Notes: generated from the sequence alone by a model not told the origin. Shown: positions 1 through 7,179, counted from the first letter of the stretch. The stretch: 7,639 nt of DNA from Flavobacterium sp. (GCA_024709705.1 JANJWE010000098.1:1-7639); one strand, 5' to 3'. Numbers and translations: made by a program.

Positions 1-141
1 TTTATTCTTCCGCAATTGCACTTGGGTTCCTTCACCACAATCAATTAAAAACATACGGTTTTTAATTTCTAACACTTGAGAAGTGGGATTGGTAATGGTG
101 CGTGGTGTGGCGGCGTAACAGCCGAGTATGGTGAGTTTCAC
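1..141 (-). CDS. rnz: Ribonuclease Z, N-terminal 47 residues (3' part beyond window edge)
   Basis: RNase Z is the cytoplasmic metallo-beta-lactamase-fold endonuclease that trims the 3' trailer of tRNA precursors. The visible N-terminus has the family's first beta strand (MKLTILGCYAATP), the TNPTSQ stretch and the conserved FLIDCGEGTQVQL segment at residues 31-42, which is diagnostic for RNase Z. The metal-binding HxHxDH motif would lie beyond the edge. The start is a GTG at 139-141. An in-frame TGA at 154-156 lies only four codons upstream with no ATG between, so GTG is the only reasonable start. The gene follows the STAS-like gene after an 84-nt spacer holding a 7-nt repeat element, and is probably the last visible gene of the pyrR-pyrB unit. 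No promoter of the TTG/TAnnTTTG type is evident just upstream. Confidence 0.93.
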   Translation of the reverse strand, partial: MKLTILGCYAATPRTITNPTSQVLEIKNRMFLIDCGEGTQVQLRKNK

Positions 142-150
142 TATTTTTTT

Positions 151-221
151 GTTTCAGGTTTCAGGTTTCAAGTTGAAAATCATATTTAAAAAATTTCAAC
201 TCAAACTAATTACTCTCAACT
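151..221. repeat. Heptamer repeat element with inverted arms (GTTTCAG type)
   Basis: The left arm is two GTTTCAG units, one GTTTCAA and one GTTGAAA (151-178). After a 15-nt A/T-rich centre, the right arm at 194-221 is four 7-nt units in the opposite orientation (TTTCAAC, TCAAACT, AATTACT, CTCAACT). AGTTGAAA at 171-178 and TTTCAACT at 194-201 form a perfect 8-bp stem. The element nearly fills the spacer and begins 4 nt after the stop codon of the preceding gene. A transcript of either strand could fold into an imperfect hairpin. The function is unknown. Confidence 0.7.
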
Positions 222-225
222 CCGA

Positions 226-558
226 TTAAAACCCCAAATCACGTTCAATTTCTTCCATTTCAATGATGTCGTGAGCTTCTAAAAGTGTGGGAACAACCGT
301 TAATTTGGCCGGAATGGCATTAAAATCTATTCCATCTGCTACAATAACAAAGGATTTTTTTCCTTTTTTATGCGTTTTTGACAAATCGCCAAATAACTTA
401 ATTTGCTTCAAATCAACCGATTTGTCCATTGACATATCCAAAATTAAATTCTGATTTTTAAAACTATTGTGTTGCGTTGTGACTTTTTCAAGAAAAGCTA
501 AACAATCCCCTTGGGTGTTTTTTAAAATGGTAGTATGTCCTTTTTGATCGACTTTCAT
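226..558 (-). CDS. Small STAS-like conserved protein between pyrB and rnz
   Basis: A 110-residue soluble protein without signal peptide or membrane segment. The alternation of strands and helices resembles the STAS fold of anti-sigma-factor antagonists. There is a hydrophobic strand at 37-42 (NLILDM), a helix from about 47 to 60, a second strand at 69-74 (SFVIVA), and a C-terminal TVVPTLLEAHDIIEMEEIERDLGF-like end at 87-110 that matches the usual last strand and helix. The DSSG-type loop carrying the phosphorylatable serine in SpoIIAA-like proteins is absent: after the first strand the sequence runs DMSMDKSVDLKQ. If it is a STAS domain, it is therefore not an obvious phosphoswitch. In Flavobacteria a protein of this kind next to rnz is, from memory, common and of unknown function. 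It sits 51 nt after pyrB on the same strand and is probably co-transcribed. The fold call is an inference; the gene itself is secure from length, codon use and context. Confidence 0.8.
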   Translation of the reverse strand: MKVDQKGHTTILKNTQGDCLAFLEKVTTQHNSFKNQNLILDMSMDKSVDLKQIKLFGDLSKTHKKGKKSFVIVADGIDFNAIPAKLTVVPTLLEAHDIIEMEEIERDLGF

Positions 559-567
559 TATTTTTAG

Positions 568-607
568 TTGCTGAGATTCTGAATTGCTGAGTTACTAAGA
601 TATGAAA
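568..607. repeat. Octamer repeat, single arm (TTGCTGAG type)
   Basis: Five successive 8-nt units can be read as TTGCTGAG, ATTCTGAA, TTGCTGAG, TTACTAAG and ATATGAAA, sharing the core CTGAG/CTAAG at fixed period. The block ends 2 nt from the pyrB stop codon at 610-612 and fills most of the 51-nt spacer to the STAS-like gene. Unlike its neighbours it shows no clear opposed arm. Confidence 0.55.
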
Positions 608-609
608 AA

Positions 610-1536
610 TTACTTAATCTTGGAAGCCAAAAGGTAAATTACCGCCATTCTGATTGCAACTCCGTTTTCTACTTGATCTAAAATGACAGATTGTTTGGAG
701 TCGGCAACATCACTGGTAATTTCAACACCTCTATTAATTGGCCCGGGATGCATGATTACAATTTCTTTGCTCAATGAATCTAAAAGTACTTTATCTACCC
801 CGTATTGTTGTGCATATTCGCGTGTAGAAGGAAAATAATTGACTTCCATTCGTTCGTTTTGCACACGGAGCATATTGGCTACATCACACCATTCTAAAGC
901 TTTTCTCAAATTGGATTCTACTGAAACACCCAAACTTTCAATATGTTTGGGAATTAAAGTTTTGGGTCCGCACACTTTTACTTCTGCCCCTTGCATTTGC
1001 AAAGCAAAAATATTGGAAAGAGCTACACGAGAATGCAATATATCACCCACAATTACGACCTTCTTTCCTCCTACTTCACCCAATCGTTCTCTAATGGAAT
1101 AACTATCTAACAAGGCTTGTGTAGGATGTTCATGGGCACCATCGCCGGCATTAATAATACTTGCCTTTACATTTTGAGATAAGAAATAAGCGGCTCCGGG
1201 ATGCGAATGCCGCATAACCACCATATCTACTTTCATGGCCAAGATATTGTTAACGGTATCAATAAGAGTTTCTCCTTTTTTTACAGAGGATTGTGCTGCA
1301 GAAAAACTAATCACATCGGCAGAAAGCCTTTTTTGAGCGAGTTCGAAGGATAATTTGGTTCGGGTACTGTTCTCAAAAAAGATATTGGCAATAGTGATGT
1401 CACGCAAGGAAGGAACCTTTTTTATGGGTCTGTTAATCACTTCTTTAAAATGATCAGCAGTTTCAAAAATCAATTGAATGTCTTCCGGCTGAAGGTATTT
1501 GATACCTAATAAATGGTTCACACTTAATTCTTTCAT
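610..1536 (-). CDS. pyrB: Aspartate carbamoyltransferase catalytic chain
   Basis: PyrB catalyses carbamoyl phosphate + L-aspartate to N-carbamoyl-L-aspartate, the first committed step of de novo pyrimidine synthesis in the cytoplasm. At 308 residues it has the normal catalytic-chain length. The carbamoyl-phosphate motif FFENSTRTKLSFE spans 53-65 (S57, T58, R59, T60). The 80s loop SSVKKGET is at 83-90 with the lysine contributed to the neighbouring active site. HEHPTQALLD is at 135-144, GDILHSRV at 164-171, the aspartate-domain arginines lie in LRVQNERM at 223-230, and MHPGPINRGVEI is at 262-273. All expected active-site residues are present. No pyrI regulatory chain is visible nearby, so allosteric control by a separate chain cannot be judged here. 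The gene follows pyrR after a 103-nt spacer filled by an octamer repeat element. The ATG at 1534-1536 matches the family start. Confidence 0.97.
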   Translation of the reverse strand: MKELSVNHLLGIKYLQPEDIQLIFETADHFKEVINRPIKKVPSLRDITIANIFFENSTRTKLSFELAQKRLSADVISFSAAQSSVKKGETLIDTVNNILAMKVDMVVMRHSHPGAAYFLSQNVKASIINAGDGAHEHPTQALLDSYSIRERLGEVGGKKVVIVGDILHSRVALSNIFALQMQGAEVKVCGPKTLIPKHIESLGVSVESNLRKALEWCDVANMLRVQNERMEVNYFPSTREYAQQYGVDKVLLDSLSKEIVIMHPGPINRGVEITSDVADSKQSVILDQVENGVAIRMAVIYLLASKIK

Positions 1537-1547
1537 TCTATAGTATT

Positions 1548-1635
1548 CGATTGTTCGATTGTTGGATTATTCGATTTTTCGATTATTGGATTATTCGAAC
1601 TTTCTAAAAATCTAAAAATCCGGTAATCTAATAAT
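1548..1635. repeat. Octamer repeat element with inverted arms (GATTNTTN type)
   Basis: Six consecutive 8-nt units occupy 1548-1595: CGATTGTT twice, GGATTATT, CGATTTTT, CGATTATT and GGATTATT. After a short centre (CGAACTTT, 1596-1603) four units of exactly 8 nt follow at 1604-1635 in the opposite orientation (CTAAAAAT twice, CCGGTAAT, CTAATAAT; their complements read ATTxTTAG). The arms can pair as GATT against AATC, giving a long imperfect hairpin in RNA of either strand. The element lies between pyrR and pyrB and begins 4 nt after the pyrR stop codon. Confidence 0.8.
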
Positions 1636-1639
1636 GCTT

Positions 1640-2173
1640 TTAAACTAAATATACGGTGTCTTCGCCTTCGTTTTCGGTCCAGCAAACTTTTACTTTTTCA
1701 TTATTAATGGCATCTACCTGTCTACCCCTGTAATCCGGCTGAATAGGTAAATGGCGACTAAAACGTCTGTCGATGAGTACCAAAAGCTCAATTTCGCTTG
1801 GCCTTCCAAAAGATTGAATGGCAGTCAGAGCAGAACGAATGCTTCGTCCGGTGTAAAGTACATCATCTATAAAAATCACTTTTTTATCTTCTACAATAAA
1901 ATCGATTTCGGTTTTATTGGCTTCCAAGGGTTTGTCACCTCTGCGAAAATCATCTCTAAAAAAAGTGATATCTAGCAATCCGAATTGAATATTTTTAATT
2001 TGGTATTCTTCCTGTAACAATTTAACAATACGCTTAGCTAAGAATGAACCTCTGGGCTGCAATCCTATTAGGATTGTATCCGAAAAATCAAGGTGCTTTT
2101 CAATCAATTGACAGGCCAAACGATGGAGAATGATATTGACTTCTTTGGAAGTGAGCAATACTTTTTGACTCAT
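1640..2173 (-). CDS. pyrR: Bifunctional pyr operon regulator / uracil phosphoribosyltransferase PyrR
   Basis: PyrR is a PRPP-binding, phosphoribosyltransferase-fold protein. In Bacillus it binds pyr mRNA in response to UMP/UTP and causes attenuation, and it has weak uracil phosphoribosyltransferase activity. The 177 residues match the family length. The PRPP loop VIFIDDVLYTGRS lies at 99-111 with D103 and D104. LIGLQPRGSFLAKRI at 35-49 is the typical N-terminal strand-loop, DITFFRDD is at 68-75, and VLIDRRFSRHLPIQPDYRG at 132-150 is the conserved 'DR.HRELPI.PD..G' segment. It heads the cluster with pyrB directly after it, which fits autoregulation of pyrimidine synthesis. The sequence upstream of the start has room for only about 15 nt of leader after the likely promoter. 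A Bacillus-type leader attenuator is therefore not visible before pyrR, and how it would act here is open. Confidence 0.95.
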   Translation of the reverse strand: MSQKVLLTSKEVNIILHRLACQLIEKHLDFSDTILIGLQPRGSFLAKRIVKLLQEEYQIKNIQFGLLDITFFRDDFRRGDKPLEANKTEIDFIVEDKKVIFIDDVLYTGRSIRSALTAIQSFGRPSEIELLVLIDRRFSRHLPIQPDYRGRQVDAINNEKVKVCWTENEGEDTVYLV

Positions 2174-2192
2174 GGTAGTGTGGTTTGGAGTG

Positions 2193-2200
2193 TAAAGATA
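2193..2200 (-). promoter_or_regulatory. Possible -7 element for pyrR (TATCTTTA)
   Basis: On the minus strand TATCTTTA matches the Bacteroidota -7 consensus TAnnTTTG at all but the last base. It would place the transcription start about 15 nt before the pyrR ATG. No TTG is found 17-23 nt upstream, so the call is tentative. It lies just past the terminator of the preceding ABC-F gene, so the pyr cluster needs its own promoter unless that terminator leaks. Confidence 0.35.
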
Positions 2201-2223
2201 TACTTTTTTTGGGACTTACATTC

Positions 2224-2255
2224 TAAAAAAAATCCCGAAACAAGGTTACGGGATT
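2224..2255 (-). terminator. Intrinsic terminator after the ABC-F gene
   Basis: On the minus strand the stem AATCCCG (2249-2255) pairs with CGGGATT (2231-2237). An inner AAC/GTT pair set brackets an AAG-size loop, and a run of T (plus-strand A at 2225-2232) follows directly. It starts 6 nt after the ABC-F stop codon and separates that gene from pyrR. On the plus strand no T run follows, so it acts on the minus strand only. Confidence 0.85.
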
Positions 2256-2261
2256 ACTATA

Positions 2262-3908
<1,647 letters not shown>

Positions 3909-3998
3909 GGAAAAATAAAGCACTTAAATGCCCCCTATTTAGAATAAATATAGGTTTATTTTAACTGTCTGTTAACAAGATAGAAACCTTAGAAAAAA

Positions 3999-4006
3999 TA
4001 CATTTG
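3999..4006 (+). promoter_or_regulatory. -7 element for the thioredoxin-like lipoprotein gene (TACATTTG)
   Basis: TACATTTG is a full match to TAnnTTTG, without a clear TTG at -33. It overlaps the upstream-most candidate start (TTG at 4004-4006). The RNA would begin near 4010-4013, so that start cannot be used if this promoter is real. The ATG at 4016 would have a leader of only a few bases. The ATG at 4025 fits best. Confidence 0.5.
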
Positions 4007-4024
4007 TCTAAATTAATGCCACAA

Positions 4025-5434
4025 ATGGTTGCCTATAATACAAAAATACTATTTTTTTTACAAACTTTTTGTCTTCTAAGTCTCTTCACCAGTTGTCAAA
4101 AAGAGTTTAACGACTCTAATTTCACAGCTTACTTTGGAGGAGAAGTGATTAATCCTACCACTAATTATGTTTTGTTTTTAAAAGATGATGTGGTGATTGA
4201 TACTTTATATTTAGATCAAAAAAATCAGTTTTTAAAGAAATTTGATTCTTTAGCACCCGGATTATACACTTTCAAACACGAACCGGAATACCAATATGTG
4301 TTTTTTGACAAAAATGATAGTTTGATGGTTCGTATTAATTCGGTTGATTTTGATGAATCGGTTGTTTTTTGTGGTAGAGGAGATGAAAAGAACAATTTTT
4401 TAATGGAATTGTATTTAAAGAATGATGCCGATCGAAAATCTATGTTTGATCTTTTTGATTACGACATTACTCGATTTCTAAAAAGTTGCGACTCGTCGTA
4501 CCAATCCAAACAAAAATTTTATACCCGTAAAAAAAATGAAATCAATTGGTCTGATGATTTCGATTTGTATGCCAAAACTATGTTGGACTTGAATCATTTC
4601 GCCAAAAAAGAAATCTATCCGGTGGCACATAAAATGCGAATGGGTGTTAATGTGAGTAAAGATTTACCTCAAAATTATTATGACCATCGAAAAAAAATTG
4701 ACTTTAACAATAACTTGCTTATACATTATTCTCCCTTTGTTCGTTACTTGACGCATATGATGAGTAATATTTCATTTCAAAAAGTAAGTCCATCTACTCC
4801 CGAAAATGAAATCTTACAAATGAGTGTAACCAAATTAAACATAGCAGATACTTTGTTCAAACAAGAATCTGTCAAAAACAAAATTCTAAAGAATATTGCT
4901 TTTAGTTACTTATTAGAAGATCAAAGTATAGAAAATAATAAAATTTTCTTAACCCGATACAATCAACTTTCAAATGACACGGAATTGGAAAGTGAAATTA
5001 ATAAAATAGGGCAATCTATTCAATCTTTGAAACCCGGTAATGTATTGCCTAGTGTAACATTACTAGATTTAAACGGAAATCAAATCAAAAGTGAATCGTT
5101 ATTTAATCGTAAAACGGTGGTTTTCTTTTGGACCGAAAATGCTACCTCTCACATTTCGGCAGTACACAAAAAAGCAATAGATTTTAACAAACAGTATCCC
5201 AATTACCAGTTTGTTGCCATTAATATAGATGAAGATCAAGGTAAATGGAGAAAAGCTCTCGAGAACTATTCATTCGGAACGATAAATGAATTTAGAGCTG
5301 AAAATTTTGAAGATTTAAAAGAAAAATGGGTGATTACCAAGTTGCATCGAACCCTGATTGTAGAACCCAATGGGGTAATCAAAAACGCTTTTGTAAACCT
5401 TTTTGATATCAACTTTTCAGAAAATTTAAAATAA
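4025..5434 (+). CDS. Lipoprotein with C-terminal thioredoxin-like (TlpA-type) domain lacking redox cysteines
   Basis: With the ATG at 4025 the protein has 469 residues. The N-terminus MVAYNTKILFFLQTFCLLSLFTSC is a lipoprotein signal peptide (basic start, hydrophobic core, lipobox LFTSC), with lipid-modified C24 predicted. Residues about 34-115 resemble the N-terminal beta domain (DUF4369-like) common before TlpA-type domains in Bacteroidota: strand patterns around NYVLFLKDDVVIDTLYLD and a FKKF/LAPGLYTF segment. The middle (about 120-330) is charged, probably helical and not recognised. Residues about 336-469 have the thioredoxin-like order: LKPGNVLPSVTLLDLNG, then VVFFWTENATSH, a helix, FVAINIDED, and LIVEPNGVI. 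The position of WCxxC is WTENA, so there are no cysteines, and the cis-proline before the TLIV strand is replaced (KLHRT). It is therefore unlikely to be a thiol oxidoreductase. It could be a binding or structural member of the outer-membrane lipoprotein set. It is convergent with the transaldolase gene across a shared hairpin. Confidence 0.88.
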   Translation: MVAYNTKILFFLQTFCLLSLFTSCQKEFNDSNFTAYFGGEVINPTTNYVLFLKDDVVIDTLYLDQKNQFLKKFDSLAPGLYTFKHEPEYQYVFFDKNDSLMVRINSVDFDESVVFCGRGDEKNNFLMELYLKNDADRKSMFDLFDYDITRFLKSCDSSYQSKQKFYTRKKNEINWSDDFDLYAKTMLDLNHFAKKEIYPVAHKMRMGVNVSKDLPQNYYDHRKKIDFNNNLLIHYSPFVRYLTHMMSNISFQKVSPSTPENEILQMSVTKLNIADTLFKQESVKNKILKNIAFSYLLEDQSIENNKIFLTRYNQLSNDTELESEINKIGQSIQSLKPGNVLPSVTLLDLNGNQIKSESLFNRKTVVFFWTENATSHISAVHKKAIDFNKQYPNYQFVAINIDEDQGKWRKALENYSFGTINEFRAENFEDLKEKWVITKLHRTLIVEPNGVIKNAFVNLFDINFSENLK

Positions 5435-5436
5435 AA

Positions 5437-5460
5437 AAATCCCGCTGGATGGCGGGATTT
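5437..5460. terminator. Hairpin terminator between convergent genes
   Basis: A perfect 9-bp stem, AAATCCCGC at 5437-5445 and GCGGGATTT at 5452-5460, encloses a TGGATG loop. On the minus strand it is followed by a seven-T run and more T-rich sequence, so it is strong for the transaldolase gene. On the plus strand only three T follow before AAAATTT, so it is weaker for the lipoprotein gene. Its stem core CCCG...CGGG resembles the terminator after the ABC-F gene. Confidence 0.88.
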
Positions 5461-5484
5461 AAAATTTATTCTTTTACCGATTTA

Positions 5485-6141
5485 TTATTGATTAGCCTTA
5501 GCGTGATCTGCAAGGAATTGAGCCAATCCGATGTCGGTTAACGGGTGCTTTAATAATCCTAAAATGGCAGATAAAGGTCCGGTCATTACATCGGCACCTA
5601 TTTTGGCACAATTGACAATGTGCATGGTGTGACGAACAGAAGCGGCCAAAATCTCGGTTTGATAGCCGTAATTATCATAGATCTCTCTAATCTCTTCAAT
5701 TAAAGCCAAACCATCTGTAGACACATCATCTAATCTTCCAATAAAAGGAGAAACATAGGTTGCTCCGGCTTTGGCTGCTAATAAAGCTTGACCGGCAGAG
5801 AAAACTAAAGTCACATTCGTTTTGATTCCTCTATCCGAAAAATATTTACAGGCCTTAACGCCTTCTTTTGTCATAGGTAATTTTACCACGATTTGCTCGT
5901 GTAATTCTGATAATTCCTCCCCTTCTTTAATCATACCTTCGTAATCGGTTGCGATTACTTCGGCACTTACATCTCCATCAACAATAGTGCAAATGTCAAC
6001 ATAATGTTTTAATACATTGTTTTTTCCACTGATACCTTCTTTGGCCATCAAAGACGGATTGGTAGTTACGCCATCCAAAACGCCCAAAGCTTGAGCTTCT
6101 TTAATTTGTTCGAGATTGGCTGTGTCAATAAAAAATTTCAT
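5485..6141 (-). CDS. tal: Transaldolase, small TalC/FSA-family type
   Basis: The small (218-residue) TalC-type class I aldolase fold moves a dihydroxyacetone unit between sugar phosphates in the non-oxidative pentose phosphate pathway in the cytoplasm. The conserved start [11 protein letters not shown] carries D6. [13 protein letters not shown] spans 24-36, the Schiff-base lysine is K87 in IVVKLPMT (84-91), and TNVTLVFS is at 108-115. Two positions separate true transaldolases from fructose-6-phosphate aldolase. E. coli FSA has Q59 and Y131, whereas this protein has E61 (SAEVIA) and F133 ([10 protein letters not shown]), as in transaldolases. Annotation pipelines often call this family 'fructose-6-phosphate aldolase'; the residues favour transaldolase. 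A TTG-N19-TAACTTTG promoter lies just upstream. The ATG at 6139-6141 agrees with the family N-terminus. Confidence 0.95.
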   Translation of the reverse strand: MKFFIDTANLEQIKEAQALGVLDGVTTNPSLMAKEGISGKNNVLKHYVDICTIVDGDVSAEVIATDYEGMIKEGEELSELHEQIVVKLPMTKEGVKACKYFSDRGIKTNVTLVFSAGQALLAAKAGATYVSPFIGRLDDVSTDGLALIEEIREIYDNYGYQTEILAASVRHTMHIVNCAKIGADVMTGPLSAILGLLKHPLTDIGLAQFLADHAKANQ

Positions 6142-6167
6142 ATTTGAGTTGTGTTTTAATTCGGTTG

Positions 6168-6197
6168 CAAAGTTAGTATTTTTGTTTCAGGTTTCAA
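6168..6197 (-). promoter_or_regulatory. Promoter of the transaldolase gene, -33 TTG inside a repeat unit
   Basis: On the minus strand TTG (6195-6197), 19 nt, then TAACTTTG (6168-6175) matches the Bacteroidota vegetative consensus TTG-N19-TAnnTTTG exactly. The start point would be near 6161-6164, leaving about 20 nt of leader. The TTG is part of the GTTTCAA unit of the adjacent heptamer array; the alternative unit GTTTCAG reads CTG at this position. Confidence 0.8.
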
Positions 6198-6218
6198 GTT
6201 TCAGGTTTCAAGTTTTTC
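6184..6218. repeat. Heptamer tandem array (GTTTCAG/GTTTCAA)
   Basis: Four perfect-period units GTTTCAG, GTTTCAA, GTTTCAG, GTTTCAA and a decayed fifth (GTTTTTC). The unit is the same as in the left arm of the element at 151-178, 6 kb away, so this is a family and not a local accident. No opposed arm is seen here. The array overlaps the -33 element of the transaldolase promoter. Confidence 0.75.
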
Positions 6219-6240
6219 TTCAGGCAAGCGTTCAATTTAT

Positions 6241-6304
6241 CTCACGCAAAGTCGCAAAGTCTCAAACTTCAGACTTCACTTTGCATCTCTGCGTCTTTGC
6301 GAGA
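6241..6304. repeat. Octamer repeat element with inverted arms (CGCAAAGT type)
   Basis: The left arm is CGCAAAGT twice (6245-6260) then CTCAAACT. The right arm at 6278-6301 is three 8-nt units in the opposite orientation, whose complements read CGCAAAGA, CGCAGAGA and TGCAAAGT. The centre is about 9 nt. Either strand's RNA would fold as a hairpin of repeated units. It lies in the 217-nt spacer between the dehydrogenase and transaldolase genes. Between this element and the dehydrogenase stop (6305-6358) only an A/T-rich hairpin (TTTTTTC 6315-6321 with GAAAAAA 6329-6335) is seen, too weak to call a terminator. Confidence 0.8.
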
Positions 6305-6358
6305 TTTTCTTTTATTTTTTCTTTGCATGAAAAAAATATACTAAGTGCTAACTTCAAT

Positions 6359-7162
6359 TCAAAGCTTATAATGCTTCATTAACATCCTTTCATACATCTT
6401 ATCCGGTAAAATACGTTTTAAAACAATTGAAAATCGTTGAAGAAAACTACCCACTTTGTAATGCACATTGGGTTGTTGGGTTTCAATAATTTTAATTATA
6501 GCAAAAGCCATTTCATTGGGATTACTTCCTGAATCTACGTGTTCGTCCATCATTTTTAAAGTGTTCCCGTATGGAATTTTATAAGCAGAGTCTTCTTTTA
6601 ACGGAGCATGATACCGTCCTGAAGCGATATTGGTAGCAAAATCACCCGGAGCTACATTGGTCAATTGAATCCCGAATGGCTTGACTTCCATACGAATGGC
6701 TTCGGTTATGAGTTCCAAAGCTCCTTTGGAAGCTGAATATACGCTTCTGTAAGGCAATCCCATGTATCCGGCAATGGATGTAATGTTGATGATTAACCCC
6801 GATTTTTGGCTTCGCATTTGCGGCAAAACGGCTTTGATTACTTCAATTGGGCCAAAAAAATTGGTTTCAAAATTGTTTTTGATTTCTTGGGTTGGAATTT
6901 CCTCCAGCGGACCGGTGATTCCCACTCCGGCATTATTGATTACCACATCTAACTTGCCTTCCTTCTGAATCAATTCGGAAACGGCTTGGGCAATGCTATG
7001 CACATCACGAACATCCAGTTGCAATAATGGAAAAACGGATTCTTTAACTTGTCTTGGGTTTCTACTGGTTCCATATACGGTATAACCTTTTTGATGTAAA
7101 AAAGTACCTATAGATTTACCAATTCCGGAGGAACCACCCGTGATAAGAATAACTTTTGACAT
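6359..7162 (-). CDS. Classical short-chain dehydrogenase/reductase (SDR), probably NADP(H)-linked
   Basis: A 267-residue Rossmann-fold oxidoreductase. The nucleotide-binding TGGSSGIG is at 8-15. R34 after the second strand (YGTSRNP) is typical of NADP preference. LDVRD is at 49-53, NNAG at 76-79, catalytic S129 is in NITSIAG, Y142 and K146 are in YSASK, and the APGDF loop is at 171-175. All catalytic residues are present. The C-terminal 30 residues are rich in Lys/Arg and hydrophobics and may form an amphipathic helix. The substrate cannot be told from sequence; neighbours give no pathway. A longer reading frame exists upstream to an ATG at 7231, but a -7 element at 7180-7187 and the immediate MSKVILITGG start make 7162 the right start. 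It is the only gene between ffs and the transaldolase gene. Confidence 0.93.
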   Translation of the reverse strand: MSKVILITGGSSGIGKSIGTFLHQKGYTVYGTSRNPRQVKESVFPLLQLDVRDVHSIAQAVSELIQKEGKLDVVINNAGVGITGPLEEIPTQEIKNNFETNFFGPIEVIKAVLPQMRSQKSGLIINITSIAGYMGLPYRSVYSASKGALELITEAIRMEVKPFGIQLTNVAPGDFATNIASGRYHAPLKEDSAYKIPYGNTLKMMDEHVDSGSNPNEMAFAIIKIIETQQPNVHYKVGSFLQRFSIVLKRILPDKMYERMLMKHYKL

Positions 7163-7179
7163 GCTTCGTAATTTTAAAG

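Noticed and set aside
1548..1635. CRISPR array or mobile-element ends
   Set aside because: Units are 7-8 nt without spacers, and there is no transposase, target duplication or Cas gene in the window.
2207..2255. Alternative antiterminator pairing between GGGA of the terminator stem and downstream TCCC
   Set aside because: Only about four base pairs across a long loop, and nothing suggests regulation.
4004..4024. TTG start at 4004 or ATG at 4016 for the thioredoxin-like lipoprotein
   Set aside because: The TTG lies inside the -7 element and the ATG at 4016 would leave a leader of only a few bases. The ATG at 4025 gives a normal lipoprotein signal peptide. The ATG at 4016 remains possible.
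5485..6141. Fructose-6-phosphate aldolase instead of transaldolase
   Set aside because: The two distinguishing positions are E61 and F133, as in transaldolases, not Gln and Tyr as in E. coli FSA.
6315..6335. Intrinsic terminator for the SDR gene
   Set aside because: The hairpin is made only of T and A pairs with one C-G and is followed by no clean T run. It is too weak to call.
6116..6382. Plus-strand frame of 88 residues between transaldolase and SDR
   Set aside because: It translates the intergenic repeats and A/T-rich DNA, with no signal or domain. It also overlaps the transaldolase promoter.
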